Source of the DNA: Takakia lepidozioides
Taxonomy: Eukaryota > Streptophyta > Takakiopsida > Takakiales > Takakiaceae
NCBI GenBank assembly: GCA_030704615.1
Contig: CM060734.1
Coordinates: 48,500,042 to 48,564,041 of the forward strand
Direction of reading: 5' to 3'
Length of the DNA stretch: 64,000 nucleotides
The notes under the pieces were generated by a model. That model ran no database searches, was not told the DNA's origin, and worked only from the letters and a program-made list of their open reading frames with translations. Every line of letters starts with the position of its first letter. Within the stretch, counting starts at the first letter, position 1. Below, piece after piece: positions 45,514 to 56,915 of this stretch. The position numbers and the translations under genes are program-made.

Positions 45514-45990
45514 AGACCAAGCTGACTCTCCCAAGAACCTTGTAAACATCGGGAAGAATACCAAATCATGGTACTAACAGGAGCCAAGAGCCCACATTTG
45601 CAGGATGGACAAACTTCTCCACGTCGTACATTAAGAAAATCCCACACCTTGCGATTGTGGTTGTCCCACCATCGTGAAGGATCTTTGCGAAACTCATGTC
45701 AGCTCTGCTCCGTGCTCCAAGGTAGAGGTTTGTGCTCGAAAATTCGACAGCATCAACATTTTGACAAGGTCCTTTACTGAGGGGTGCCAGTGAACTTTCA
45801 ACAACATTCATGCAAGTTGTTTTGGGCTCCATTGGGCTCTACACGATGAGGAACAACGAACATGTCCAGACTTACACAGATGCTACAAGTATGAGACCTA
45901 TAGTACCCGCTTCACCAAAAGATGCCAAAGCCCTGCAATGTGCCCACGATTTATCCAACATTACTGTGAGCAAACCTTGGCTAGGGCTGC
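45514..45990. other. No gene recognised
   Basis: A short block at 45766-45796 (AAGGTCCTTTACTGAGGGGTGC) recurs at about 46409-46440. Nothing else is supported. Confidence 0.35.
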
Positions 45991-45992
45991 CT

Positions 45993-46127
45993 TGATGGCT
46001 TCACCCCTTCCTGTATCATCATCTGATCGAAGATCTCTAAAGCCCTCCTTATGACACCCATGTTGAGCATATCCTGCGACCGATTCACTCCACGAACTAT
46101 TTTGTCAAACACATGACGGGCATCCTT
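45993..46127 (-). pseudogene. PPR motif scrap
   Basis: Minus strand reads KDARHVFDKIV ... RRALEIFDQMM then QEGVKPS, a degenerate S/P-type PPR fragment like those of the gene at 3.8-7.0 kb. About one motif remains and its middle is garbled. Confidence 0.6.
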
Positions 46128-46129
46128 CT

Positions 46130-46990
46130 CCCGTCCCCAAACATCACCGAAAGCAGAAGCTGGCAGCCCCCTTCAAAGCCTACCCACTGCACTACCCAGC
46201 ACATGTCAAAATATAACAAGAACAAGAACAACAGTCAGTCACTCCTCACAAATCGTCTAAGTGATTGTGAACTAAAAAGCAAGAACCCTAAAATTTGAAC
46301 TTGAATACTTTATATTTCAACTAAATAATATTACTATTATTTTGGAAATTGCTGCCGTGGAAAGAGAATAGAGAACTAAACCACTCCGGAGCAGCCACGT
46401 GTCTTTTCCAAGGTCCTTTACTGAGGGGTGCTAGTGAGCTTCAGTATGCAATATGTCACCATAGGATCCATTGGCCTGCCGCTATGACCTCCACATTTTG
46501 CCTTTCTTCTTGACTAACCGGAGCATCCCCTCGATCGCCACCCTGTTAGGCTCTCCGAGTGGGAAGAAGAGTGGGGGCGTTCTTGAAAAGTACCGAATGA
46601 CATAGGTGGATGAAATCATCCAAATCCTTGTATGTAATGAAATCATCCATCAATGGATTTTCATAAGAGTCATGCAAATGACCTTATCTTGGTCAAAAGG
46701 AGTTGATTACACCAATCTAAAAATTTAGAGTCATCTGCATTATTATTTAGAGTCATGTGCGTGACCCATGATCACGACTCTAGTCCAGTGAAACGACGTT
46801 GACCGGGATAGAGGCATATACACGACCCTTTTTGGTCATTTTCGGTCATACCCACCACATTTTCGGTCATACCAGTCACTAAAATGCATGGTGAGTGTCA
46901 CTAAATCTGTGAACAAGTGGAATAAAGGGGACCTGGGTAGCTATGACTTGATCCATTGGCGTAAGAGTGGTCCTTTCTGAACTGGCAGAG
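46130..46990. other. No gene recognised
   Basis: 46690-46790 repeats TTTAGAGTCAT words. Otherwise nothing supported. Confidence 0.35.
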
Positions 46991-46995
46991 TTACA

Positions 46996-47800
46996 TTACA
47001 CGAGTAAAGCGGCAAAATTATCAGCAACTTGTGTAGAGAAGAGGTCTCGAAGTCGTGAAGAACCGGTGGAGCACTCGTAGAAAATTCGAGCAATGTCGAC
47101 CATCTCCAATTCTTGCGGTTGCACCATTGCCTTCCAGATAGAACCAGCTATGTGGAAATCCATTCCACTATTTTTGTAGGGCACCACCCATGCAGTTGCA
47201 GGGTAAAATTGACCGGATTTTAGCATGCTCAGTAACACAAACGACAAATTATCGGCGAGCTGCCTGCGCATTTTGTATTTGCTCCACATTTGTGCACACT
47301 CCAATACATTCTGGTGTGTGAGGCATACATGGTTCTTTGTCGAGGACGCACCGTATCTGGATATACAAATCTAGACCTTCCTGCATCTGGTTGGCACTTA
47401 CATTTCTATGGACAAATATGAAACCTGGTTTATTGGCATTTTTTAGACAATAACCAACCATGCCCGTAAAAGTATGAAGCCCTTTACCACAAAGTGCTTT
47501 ATAGTGGACAAGATGTCCGGGTGGTGCAAGCCTCGGGGTATCCCACCCAAGAGACTTTTTGATAAGCTTGTTTAACATAATTAAACTTGATACATACAAT
47601 CTACAGACCATTTGCAAATGCAAATGGAACAAACTGTCACCTCTTTCAAGCGCACATAAGCTAGAAATGCAGCGGGTAGCAATAAACTCTTCCATTTTCT
47701 GTAAGGATGTGACGTCGATATCTGCTCCACCCACGCCGATAATAACACTTGAACTTCTGCACCCTCCGCCACCTTGTCTTTCCCTCTTGCAGCCACTTTG
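46996..47800 (-). pseudogene. HUH-type (Rep-like) endonuclease relic
   Basis: The frame 47249-47734 carries two of the defining motifs of HUH single-strand endonucleases: GDSLFHLHLQMV (H-L-H, the metal-binding HUH) and about 55 residues later GMVGYCLKN, which fits the YxxK catalytic tyrosine motif of Rep proteins. The GLHTFTGMVGYCLK region recalls eukaryotic HUH transposases of the recently described Replitron kind, but that assignment rests on memory of the family. The C-terminal block 46996-47304 (SKYKMRRQLADNLSFVLLSM, FYPATAWVVPY) is displaced by one base shift at about 47290. The N-terminal block near 47735-47844 is also in another frame. No terminal repeats identified; a dead copy. Confidence 0.5.
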
Positions 47801-48250
47801 ATCCTACCTGCCATACTTGGCCCGACCCCCAACATAGCAAACAACTACTCACGCTGGCTCCGGCTCTCAAACCACTAATGAGACACGCTACTAGTGCATG
47901 TGCCAGCATGTTGAAGACACAAGTTACAAGCAACTAGTCAATTGCTTGTCACCGGACCGACATATTAGTAGAAGTATCTAGAAACTGGAACTATGTAGAA
48001 AGTCAGCTAGAACTAGAACTATCTAGAAAGCCCACGCTAGAAAGTCAATCCTTAATTTTTGGACCCTTCATTTCATTAAATAATACAAGTGGCCTTAATA
48101 CATTGGCCCCCTCTTTTAACTCCTGGACCACTCTAGAATTAACCAGGCCGAATGAAATTGCTCTACATATTTGAACCTTAACGACATTGAGTCATGGTTT
48201 GAGTCATGAAAACCATGACTCTCCAAAAAAAGAGTAAAACAAACCATGAT
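47801..48250. other. No gene recognised
   Basis: 47960-48040 contains TAGAA/CTAGAAA words repeated. Otherwise nothing supported. Confidence 0.35.
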
Positions 48251-48264
48251 TTGGCGTAGCGGTT

Positions 48265-48359
48265 CCCAAACCTTTCCATGATAGATCTCAAAAGTCTCCC
48301 TACCAGATCCATGCTAAGCATATCCTGCAATCAGGGTGTTCCATGAGACCACATCTCGT
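48265..48359 (-). pseudogene. PPR S-motif scrap
   Basis: Minus strand reads MVERDVVSWNTLIAGYA, stop, HGSGRETFEIY: one PPR S motif with an internal TAG, similar to the triplets at 3.8-7.0 kb. It ends against a telomere-like stretch. Confidence 0.7.
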
Positions 48360-48365
48360 TCAACC

Positions 48366-48392
48366 ATATGAACCCTAAACCCTAAACCCTTA
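48366..48392. repeat. Interstitial telomere-like stretch
   Basis: About three tandem CCCTAAA units, the plant-type telomere repeat, directly beside the PPR scrap. It is short enough to arise by chance or by break repair. Confidence 0.6.
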
Positions 48393-49150
48393 AGCGCCCA
48401 CCAGGCCCGTTTTGGGCCTTGCTTTTTGGTTTTTTGTCCTTGGATTTCTCAGATGTCAATCAATTGAGCCCTTTTTTTTTTCCAGCGGATGCCGTCCACT
48501 TGTCGGACATGAATCCAATGAGCGATTGATGGGATTTTTTGGTTAGGGTTAGGATTTTTGGTAGCCAAGGCGGTGGGGTCTGCTTTGCGGCGTGAGAGCA
48601 GCTCTCCCGCGCTTTTTGGGCTCTTTTACCTTGCGTGTTTGTCTTCTTGGCCTCACTGTGCTCGTGTTTCGGGAGCTCCGCTGTGGTGTGTGTATGCAGG
48701 TGGCCGTTGCGTGGTGGCAGGGGGGCCGTTGCCCATAGTGTCGTTGAGATTCCTACATTGTGGTTTTGCTTCATTACAACTCAATGGTGGGTCAATGGTG
48801 TGTGGGAAGTCTATGGTCACTTCCTAATGCGCAGGTGTATGTCTTGGCTGGTGCAGCACTCCGAGATCTGGTTGTGGGTGCAGCCAGCTCATGTGTGGTA
48901 GTTTTGTGATATGCCAATTTTGCGTGCAGGCTTTTGAGTGTCCTAGGCTGTAGTGGCAGTTGTGCTTGGATTTTTGGTGACTGATCAGTTCGTAGCTAGT
49001 ACTGCTGCAACAGAACATAACCAGCTCTGGTAGTATGATGCCAGTTTAGTCCTTGCCATAGTGTAGTGTGGAGGAGGCATAGTTGCATGTTCAGGTCTTG
49101 CTACAGGCATTTACTATGAAAAGACTAAGTTGCCTTCATGTTCAGCGGGC
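48393..49150. other. No gene recognised
   Basis: GT-rich, no credible coding. 48550-48910 has biased open frames on both strands without domains. Confidence 0.35.
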
Positions 49151-49154
49151 GTAT

Positions 49155-49290
49155 GTGGTAGAGCAGGTTAGTGGTTAGTCGCCTTGTCAAGTGGGGGTGA
49201 ACACAAGGGGGGGATCCTCCCCCTTGTGTTCATGTGCGAGCTGCCAGTTGGGGCAGGTTACTGGGTTCAATTCCCACTCACACAATTGTA
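49155..49290 (+). repeat. tRNA-like repeat carrying a perfect palindrome
   Basis: AGAGCAGGTTAGTGGTTAGTCGCC (A-box-like) and GGGTTCAATTCCC (B-box-like, about 49262-49274) flank an inverted repeat: arms of 14 bp at 49198-49211 and 49219-49232 with a 7-base loop. Probably a tRNA-derived SINE whose middle has been enlarged. Only one copy is in the window. Confidence 0.45.
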
Positions 49291-49294
49291 GGGC

Positions 49295-49995
49295 TCTGTG
49301 CTTGGATGGGTGGGATTGTGGAATCTGTTTTATGCTCGATGTTGCACTTTGCTCAAGCCTGCTGTAGCAATCACACACGGGGACTTGCTGTATGTAATCC
49401 ATGAATGGTTGGGTTGTACACCCTCAAGTACAAAGCACCTCTCAAAATGTGGTGGACAGCCTTTTCAATTCAGTAATCAGTGCTGTTTTGGGTAGCCCTC
49501 TTGCTCTAGTACTGTGGTCATTTTATGTGTGAAGGTCTACAGCCCTATTGGTCATGGTTGATGGTCATTTTATGTGTGGAGGTCTACAGCCCTGTTGGTC
49601 ATGGTTGAAGGGTGCTCCAGCAAACATACACCAAACAAACACCATGGCATGATTCAGGAAACAAAGGGAGCTACATGCAGGACTATGTCATTTTTCCAGC
49701 ACCCCAAATTCTCAAAATCTGACCCCCTCACGTTTGACCAAGTGTCAACACCATGATTTTTGTCCAAATCACTTTTTTCTTTTTGGGCTGGGTGGAAGGA
49801 CCCACCAGGATGAACATGGAGCAGTTTCAGCCCATTTGGCTTTCATCTTGTCATTCAATTTTGCACTGGCGTAGAAAGTAAATGTAATTTTCTTGGGTGG
49901 GGTCCAAAAATGGACCCCACATTCAACTGTGGCGTTTCGGCGATCTCCCTCTGATTGGCCTCACATTTGGTGTGTCCCTGCACGAGGTAGGTACA
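49295..49995. other. No gene; one strong hairpin
   Basis: 49897-49906 and 49911-49920 form a perfect 10-bp inverted repeat (GTGGGGTCCA) around AAAA. 49500-49620 has two near-identical GGTCTACAGCCCT blocks about 60 bp apart. No coding seen. Confidence 0.4.
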
Positions 49996-49999
49996 CACC

Positions 50000-50500
50000 A
50001 GTGTTGTTCTGGTATCAGTGTTAGGACATACCAGACCGGTCCTGGTACCAGACGTATCACAAAAAAATTATACCAATCTGGTCTATATAATGGTGGATGT
50101 ATAATTCTCTACATACTATGAGTATGAGTATCATGACCACAATATCAGCTGGTACGAGATATCAATTCTGGTATCATTCCAAAGCCATCTTGAATTAGAA
50201 GTTTATCACTAGCAAGTATCAAGTGAAAACAAATACAATATAAATAAAGAAATAAATATACATAAGTACAAGTATGTAGGCATATATACACATAAATTAA
50301 TATAGTATACATACCAGAGTAAATGAGGAAGACGGCGGGGAAGTACTGGTATTGAGGCTGGTATGAAAAAACTGATACTAGCCTGGTCTGGTATATGACC
50401 CAGTATTCTCCCAAATGATACCAGACTTGGTCTGGTATCTAATACCAGTGCATATACCAGTATTTTATACCAGTCCTTCACCTATATACCAGACCAGGTA
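50000..50500. repeat. Cluster of CTGGTA/TACCAG words
   Basis: About twenty occurrences of CTGGTA or its complement TACCAG in 500 bases, irregularly spaced and in both orientations, in an otherwise AT-rich stretch. There is no fixed period. It may be an old degenerate transposon end or a palindrome-rich satellite. 34.5-35.2 kb looks similar but weaker. Confidence 0.7.
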
Positions 50501-50939
50501 CACACCTAAAGTGCGGTCAAAATCTTAATTTTTTTTGTTTTCAAGATTTTCTGAGGTTTTCCTTGCGCAAGGGTCTTGTTTTTGAAAAAAATCAAACTTT
50601 GTCACTAGGCGCTTAAGGGTTAACCCCTACTGGACGAGTCGACCTGATTCGGGTCGGTTGGATATTTCGACCGTCGGTGGGCCCCTTGGATGAATTTGGA
50701 TGAAGATGGGCCCTGAACGAAAGTTGTAGCCCACGTCACCGATTGACACAGAAAACTCGGGGGGACCCCAAAAATCGACACCAAAAAAGGGCCCGGGAAC
50801 GCCCGACGTTTCGGCGTTCCACCCAACAGGCAACTGAAAAACTAACAACTACCAACCGTCACGAATGTGGCCCATCTGTGTTCAAGCTCCCCGTGAGCTC
50901 CTGCTTTTCCTTTGAATGCAACGAACCCAAACCACACAC

Positions 50940-51560
50940 CACCCTGAAGACATGATCCATGAACTGGGGGGGAGTTGAACCCCCCGATCTGCCCAGTGTG
51001 CAGACAGTCCCCCCCCCCAAGCAGCAAGCAGCACCCCCAAAACCACAACCAGCAAGCATGACTGCTGCCCCCCCCCTCCCCCCAAAAAAAAAAAACTGTG
51101 AAACCACCCAAACACAACGTACACACGCCAACACTGAAGGACCCCCATCACCTCCACAGCCCCTCAACCAGCAGCAGCAGATCCCCATCACCCCCACAGC
51201 TTGTGAACCATCACTAGCCCTTCCCCCATCACCAAAACAGCCCACAATGAGCAAGCAGTAGACCCCCATAACCCCCCCACTCCCAAAACTGCCCATCAAC
51301 CAGCAGCAGCATGACCCCCACACCCCTCCACTGCCATTGAACCGTCACCACCAGCCCCCCATGACCCCCACTGCCCATCAACCAACATGGACACACACAC
51401 AACCCCCCAACCTGAGAAGAACCCATACCCACCACAGATCAGAGATACCCACACCCCACGCCCCACGCACACACGCCATCCACAGCCTCCAGCATACCTG
51501 CATGTAGTCCCACACCCTGGTGAACCCCCACCCACACAAACATATGCACACACAAAGAAA
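50940..51560. repeat. C-rich low-complexity tract
   Basis: Imperfect repetition of CCCCCATCACCCCCAC- and CAACCAGCAGCAGC-like units. Open frames over it on both strands (Pro/Gln-rich on plus, Gly/Trp-rich on minus) are products of the bias. A TTCAACTCCCCC at about 50970-50982 on minus looks like a tRNA T-arm, but no tRNA could be folded around it. Confidence 0.6.
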
Positions 51561-51588
51561 GAAGACAGTGCAACAAGCCAGAATTCAG

Positions 51589-53848
51589 TCACCTCAAGGC
51601 ATGCCGGTGTGCCTCATTCCAACACCGCCCAAGGTACAAGTGGTTGCCATCGCAGCCAGGGCAGTAATGGTGAGTACGAACATGGCACATGACACACACT
51701 CGCCGCCGTGTGGTGTGAAGGCACTGATGCACAAACGTGCATTTTGAATCCTCCGTGGTGTCAATGTTGTCAGTGCAGCAACCCCCTATCAAACCATATG
51801 CCATAGCCAGATTGAATTGTAGATGGGTCATGGCCCGACGCCCCTTCCTTCTCTCCATTATAGAATGCAACATATACGCATTCACTAGCGTGGTATCCAT
51901 AAGAAAAAAAAATAGACGATGCCACCACTTCTTTGTGCGCAGCTACAAGCTGTACGCACCCCTAAGCTGGTCCTGCACATCCACCCCTCGCATGTACGTT
52001 TGGTATTGAACATGTGCAGGTACGGATGGCACAGACACTCTCTGGTTTCCCACAAAACGGCGTATAGTCACAGGAGAGGAAGGGCTGCAAGCTGGCCTAG
52101 CTGCAGATGACAGTAAGAATACACCCTTCTTGTCCCACCACAACACAGCAGCCACCTCCCTGGACTCATGCATCCTGTACCATGACTGCCCTTACTTGGC
52201 AGTCTTGGATTTTTTCATTTTTCAGCAAAGAGGGAGGGAGACCCTTTCTACCGTGCCAGTGGCCCAAGTGCCAAGTTTGGCCATGTCATATAGAAGCTGG
52301 ATCCCTGTAAAGTAATTATCAGTCACAATGACATGGCCCAAACCATGCAGCCCGTCGGCCAGCCGGGTGACCACATCATAACCTTCTCCTTTCCCACTTT
52401 TCTGGCCCTCCTGCATTCTTACCAGCATACATTGAAAAGTCGTAGACATATGAAGTCTCCGAGTCAGCCAAGGCCCACACCTTGATGCCCCATTTGCATG
52501 GTTTCTTAGGCATATACATCCTAATTGGGGAGTACCTCTCCTTGTAACGGATCATCACCTCGTCGACAGTCACCATTTTGTTCAGATTCCAGAGACTTTT
52601 ACACCTATCCACAATCTCCTCACACACCCACCTACGCTTTCTGAGCTTATCATAATTCCGACTCTTACGATCTGCCACCAACGTGGCGTTGTCAACAAGA
52701 TGCAAACAACGGAGTATGGCCTCATACCTATCTCGAGTCATCACTTTGCGGATGACAGGACAAGAGAAGAATGTCTCCGAGTGTTGCCAGTAAAATCGTG
52801 TTCGGGGCAACTTTTTCATGCCCATGAAGACACAGACTCCAATCCAAGCCCTGAGCTCAGGAACAGTGAGCTCTTTCCACCGAGGCCCCCCATGAGTGCC
52901 CGTACCAAAAGGTTCAACAGCATAACGATTGGACTCCCTACATATTCACCCAAGCACTTGTCGCCTCCAAAACAAACCAAAAAACCAAATCGGAGTGAGC
53001 CCTTCATCTCAGGCAGACAGGGACCAGGTTGAGGGCCAAAAATGCAGTTCTATCACTCACAAAGTCAGAGCCTGCGTTGGTTTCCCACGTCTTCGCCTTG
53101 AACATCTCCACAAAATCGGCCGAGATTTCCTCATCACACTCCATATCAACCACCTCGTTTTCCCAGTCTGCTTCGTCAGCAGAGTCGCCCATGTACCCAT
53201 CGTCACCCTCAAAATCCTCGTCCATGTCGGAGAAGGCCTCATTGTGGCCCAAAACAGGATTAGAAGACTTCTCACCAAAAGGAACCAGTGCACCAGTGTT
53301 GGGATGCATGTCCCCCAAAGCAGCCCGACCGACGGCAAGCATGCTCCCAGTACCCAGAGGCCTGCCAACACATCCCACAACACCCGAATTCACCACTCCC
53401 TTATTTTTTTTTCCTCACCACACCTTTGAGAGGTGCTGTCACACTTGCAGGAACCGACCTCTTTGCACGAGCCAACTCCTTCAGACGCCTGACTGTCGAC
53501 ATCGGGCCAGACATCATCTCTCAAAACAGAATTCACAACGTCACTGAACCCCTCCTTATCACCTTCCTCTCTTCTCTCTCTCCAACCAAGAACTAGAGCC
53601 ACCTGGCGTCTAAACAGAAAGCGAAAATTGTGAGGACGAGGATGGCGAGGCCAACGACTGGCAAACGGCGGTGGAGGCAAACTACAGAGGAAGGCAGGAG
53701 ACAGACACCCCAATATTACCTTGCACTGCTCGGGAGTGCAGTGCTGCTCCTCAAGCGCCCACTCCCTTATAACCTCCGCGGCAGCTGCAAGCTCGGGTGG
53801 GGGTGACGGTGGCTCAGGCACAGGAGCGTCCTTCCTCTTTGGTGCCAT
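51589..53848 (-). pseudogene. piggyBac-family transposase, several frameshifts
   Basis: DDE transposase of the piggyBac (DDE_Tnp_1_7) kind. 53848 starts MAPKRKDAPVPEPP. An acidic N-terminal region (EDFEGDDGYMGDSADEAD) follows after an A9 run (53404-53412) where one extra A would restore the frame. 52376-52940: VEPFGTGTHGGPRWKEL, GVCVFMGMKKLP, MVTVDEVMIRYK (first Asp), KKPCKWGIKVWALADSETS. 52222-52449: GHVIVTDNYFTGIQLLYDM (second Asp). 51943-52173: LWWDKKGVFLLSS (third Asp), YMRGVDVQDQLRG. 51589-51900: C-terminal helices and a Cys-rich finger (CVMCHVRTHHYCPGC). Frames break at about 53404, 52430, 52250 and 52000. A 65-75 base intron near 52940-53010 is possible. Terminal repeats and TTAA flanks were not located. 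Confidence 0.85.
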
Positions 53849-55283
53849 ACGAATCCCTGAGACCGACAGAGATCACATGAAATGAATGCAAGCCCTCATG
53901 ATGAATCAATGCAGATGGCCCATCTTCCCCAATTGCCCCAAAGAAGGATGTACCTCGGCGAATTTCGCAAACTCTCCAAAACCAGCTGCAAAATGAAACC
54001 CCAACACACCACACTCCCTTGCAACCATCCCCTACCACACAAAACACAGAGCCCAAATGCATAAAAGCATTTCACAAAACGACATGCAAGAAAAAATGAC
54101 AACTTGCTTATTAATGAAAATTCGGCAGGGCACAAGAATCTAAACGCCAAACACTCAGCCCTAACAGCTGCGTTAATGCAATCACACCCCGAGCTGTAAT
54201 GTCTAGAACACACAGCAGGAAACGGAACAGCTCCCGCCGCTTCGAGCTTGGGAGAGGTAAGTCGCCATGACCTGAAAATGAAGCCCAGAAATACACCCCC
54301 TTACGAAGCGAATGCGGGCAATCCACGGAGGATCAAGCAAAACATGCACACAAAAGCGCCAAGGAAATGCGAGAGGGGCCACGATTTGCAAGCTCCAGGA
54401 ACCTAAAAGCTGTGTCATGTCTATGAAGAAGCTTCGAAGTTCTTCAAAGGAAAGCCTCATATGAGCGTGCCCACATGATATTGGAAGGAGACGACAGATT
54501 CATCCAAATCTTACTTGTCTGCTGACATCACTCTCGAAGATTATGTGTGGGACTTGTTACTTCTGCCCTCTCATCTTCTCTTTACTCATTTTGGGTCGCA
54601 TGCGCCATCTATGGGCCGAACAAAATGGTGTGGACCCAAAGGGGGTTGTACGGTGGAAGTATAGGCGCGCACTTGGTAATGGACAAAGGAGGAATACAAG
54701 AAAGTGATAGCCACCATAAGTGCTGTCCGAACACCTTTTGTAGCCGGAATTGTCTACCGGCTCAGGCAATACATGGCCTGAGCTGGGATTCAAGTAGAAC
54801 TACACCTACTTAGAAATCTCTGCCTGCATTTTGGTTAGAATTCAAAAATTCTTTTTGGAGGTAGTAGGAAATCATATGAAGAACAATTCCACCGTTGGAA
54901 TTCTGGTTCCAATGAAAATTTCGACCCCTATGGCTGAATTACAGGTCAATTGAAGCAAATAGTGCTTTTTGACCCCCCCTGTTTTCCCATACAAAAGAAC
55001 CCTATGCAGATTTTGGAATTCTGCTTTGCAAATTTGGGGCAAGTTGCTTTAGGTGCCTGAGAATTGGAATGTGGTTGGGGTCTTGCAAGGAAAAAATATT
55101 TTTTCGGTCCAACTGCCTGGTCAAACCAATTTTTCCCTCTAAAATTGGAATACACTACAGATTTAGAGCTTACCATTTTGTTATAATCTTCCTAATGACA
55201 CGGTGAAATGGGCTGAAAGTCTTACAGCAGGTGCATGAGGTAGGTAGCGTCCTTTTCATATGGTTCATCCCTGTGGATGTTTC
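53849..55283. other. No gene recognised
   Basis: Probably includes the 5' flank of the piggyBac element. Open frames on minus at 53814-54460 show no domain. Nothing further supported. Confidence 0.4.
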
Positions 55284-56915
55284 TTAGCTGGGAGATATAC
55301 CCTCATCCGTGAGGGTATGTGCTGTTTTGGAGTGGGCCCACCAAAAACAGCCTCGTCCATTAGGGGTTAAACACTTGACATGCATCCTTCGTGTTCCCAC
55401 ATTTGGCACAACAAGGGCAGTCTCCAGGACACTATCCGGCACAATTCCAGCTTTGCTGATGTCAGCATGGACCTCTTTCCCCTTTTCCAGGGCTCTAAGG
55501 GTAGCACTTGCATTTAGAACACAAGTAAATGTGACCCTGTCAGGCATGACTCCATACTGTTGCATGCGCTCATAGATTTCCAAAACCTCACTGCCACATG
55601 CATGTTGAGCATATCCTGCAATCAACACACACCATGAGACCACATTTCGCTGAGCCATGTTATCGAACACTTGACGTGCATCCTTCATGCTTCCACATTT
55701 TGCATACATGTCAACAAGGGCATTATCCAAATTCAAGTATGACGCAATCCCAGCTTTGATAATGTCAGCATGGACCTCTTTGCCCTTTTCCAGGGCTTCT
55801 TAATTCCCACACGCATTGAGCATACAAATGAATGTGACCCTGTCAGGTGTCAACCCTTCCCGTTGCATTTGCTGATATATTCTGAAAGCCTCGATAGCAC
55901 ATCCACGCTGTGCATATCCTGTGATTATCGTGTTCCATGAGACCAGATCTCGTTTAGTCATACTATCAAAAACTTGACGCGCATCCTGCATACTTCCACA
56001 TTTGGCATACATGTCGGCAAGGGCAGTCTCCAAATTCATATATGACGGAATTCCAGTTTTAATGATGTCGGCATGGACCTGTTTGCCCTTTTCCAGGTCT
56101 CCTAGGCTGGCACATGCTTGCAGAACACAAATGAAGGTAACCCTGTCTGGCATCATCCCTTCCTGTGTCATCTTCTCATAGATGTCCAGAGCCTCCCTAC
56201 CACACCCATGCTGAGCATATCCAGCAATAATGGTGTTACATGAGACCACATTTTTTTCAGCCATACTCTCGAACACTTGGTGTGCATCCTTCATACTCCC
56301 ACACTTCCCATACATGTCGACAAGGGCATTCTCTAAGTTAATATATGGCAGAAGTCCAGCTTTCATCATGTGAGCATGAACCACTTTGCCCCTTTCCAGT
56401 TCTCCTAGGCTGGCACATGCCTTGAGAATGCAAATGAATGTGACACTGTTAGGTGCCATCTCTTCTTGTTGCATTCCCTCATAGATCTTGAAGGCCTCCC
56501 TACCACACCCATGCTTGGCATATCCAGCAGTCATTATAGTCCATGTAAACACATCTCGTTGAGGCATTTTGTCAAAACGTCCCTCCACCAAGCTCCCACA
56601 ATTGGCATCCATTTTGACCAGGGTGTTGAGGAGAAAAATGGTTGGCTTGAATCCACTTTGGACAATGTGGGCATGGACCTGCTTCCCCTCCACCAGGCCT
56701 TTCGTGTTGATGCACTCCTCCAAAACACAGACATAAGTATCAGAGTCTGCCTGAATGCTTTGTTGGTTCAAAATGTGCAGTGCCTGTTTGAGACGACCTG
56801 CCTTACAGAGTGTCTGTACATCCCTGCCAGTGGCAGAAGATTTCTTCCTTATTCCCTCTCTGAGGCCCTCTTCAATGGCAGTGATGAGGTACGCCCTTCG
56901 CGAGTCTTATGCTCA
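55284..56915 (-). pseudogene. PLS PPR pseudogene, truncated before E/DYW
   Basis: Paralogue of the gene at 3.8-7.0 kb. The frame runs from about 56880 (KKSSATGRDVQTLCKAGRLK then QALHIL) without an ATG. Four S motifs follow (MDANCGSLVEG, YGKCGSMKDAHQVFES, YAKCGSMQDARQVFDS, YAKCGSMKDARQVFDN). A TAA interrupts at 55800-55802 between NACGN and EALEKGK. After LETALV a small deletion removes the DMYA segment and shifts the frame (AKCGNTKDACQVF continues in another). No E, E+ or DYW region follows. The first L/S unit is also damaged (MDANCGS, missing residues in VEGRFDK). Confidence 0.9.

Noticed and set aside
50965-51000. Possible tRNA gene on minus from a T-arm-like TTCAACTCCCCC
   Set aside because: No acceptor, D or anticodon arm could be found around it; the run of G/C makes the match cheap.
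50940-51560. Pro-rich and Gly/Trp-rich open frames as genes
   Set aside because: They arise on both strands from a C-rich low-complexity tract, with no start context, domain or conservation.
53849-54460. Minus-strand frames upstream of piggyBac as its N-terminus
   Set aside because: The MAPKRK start at 53848 is a natural N-terminus, and the upstream frames lack piggyBac features.
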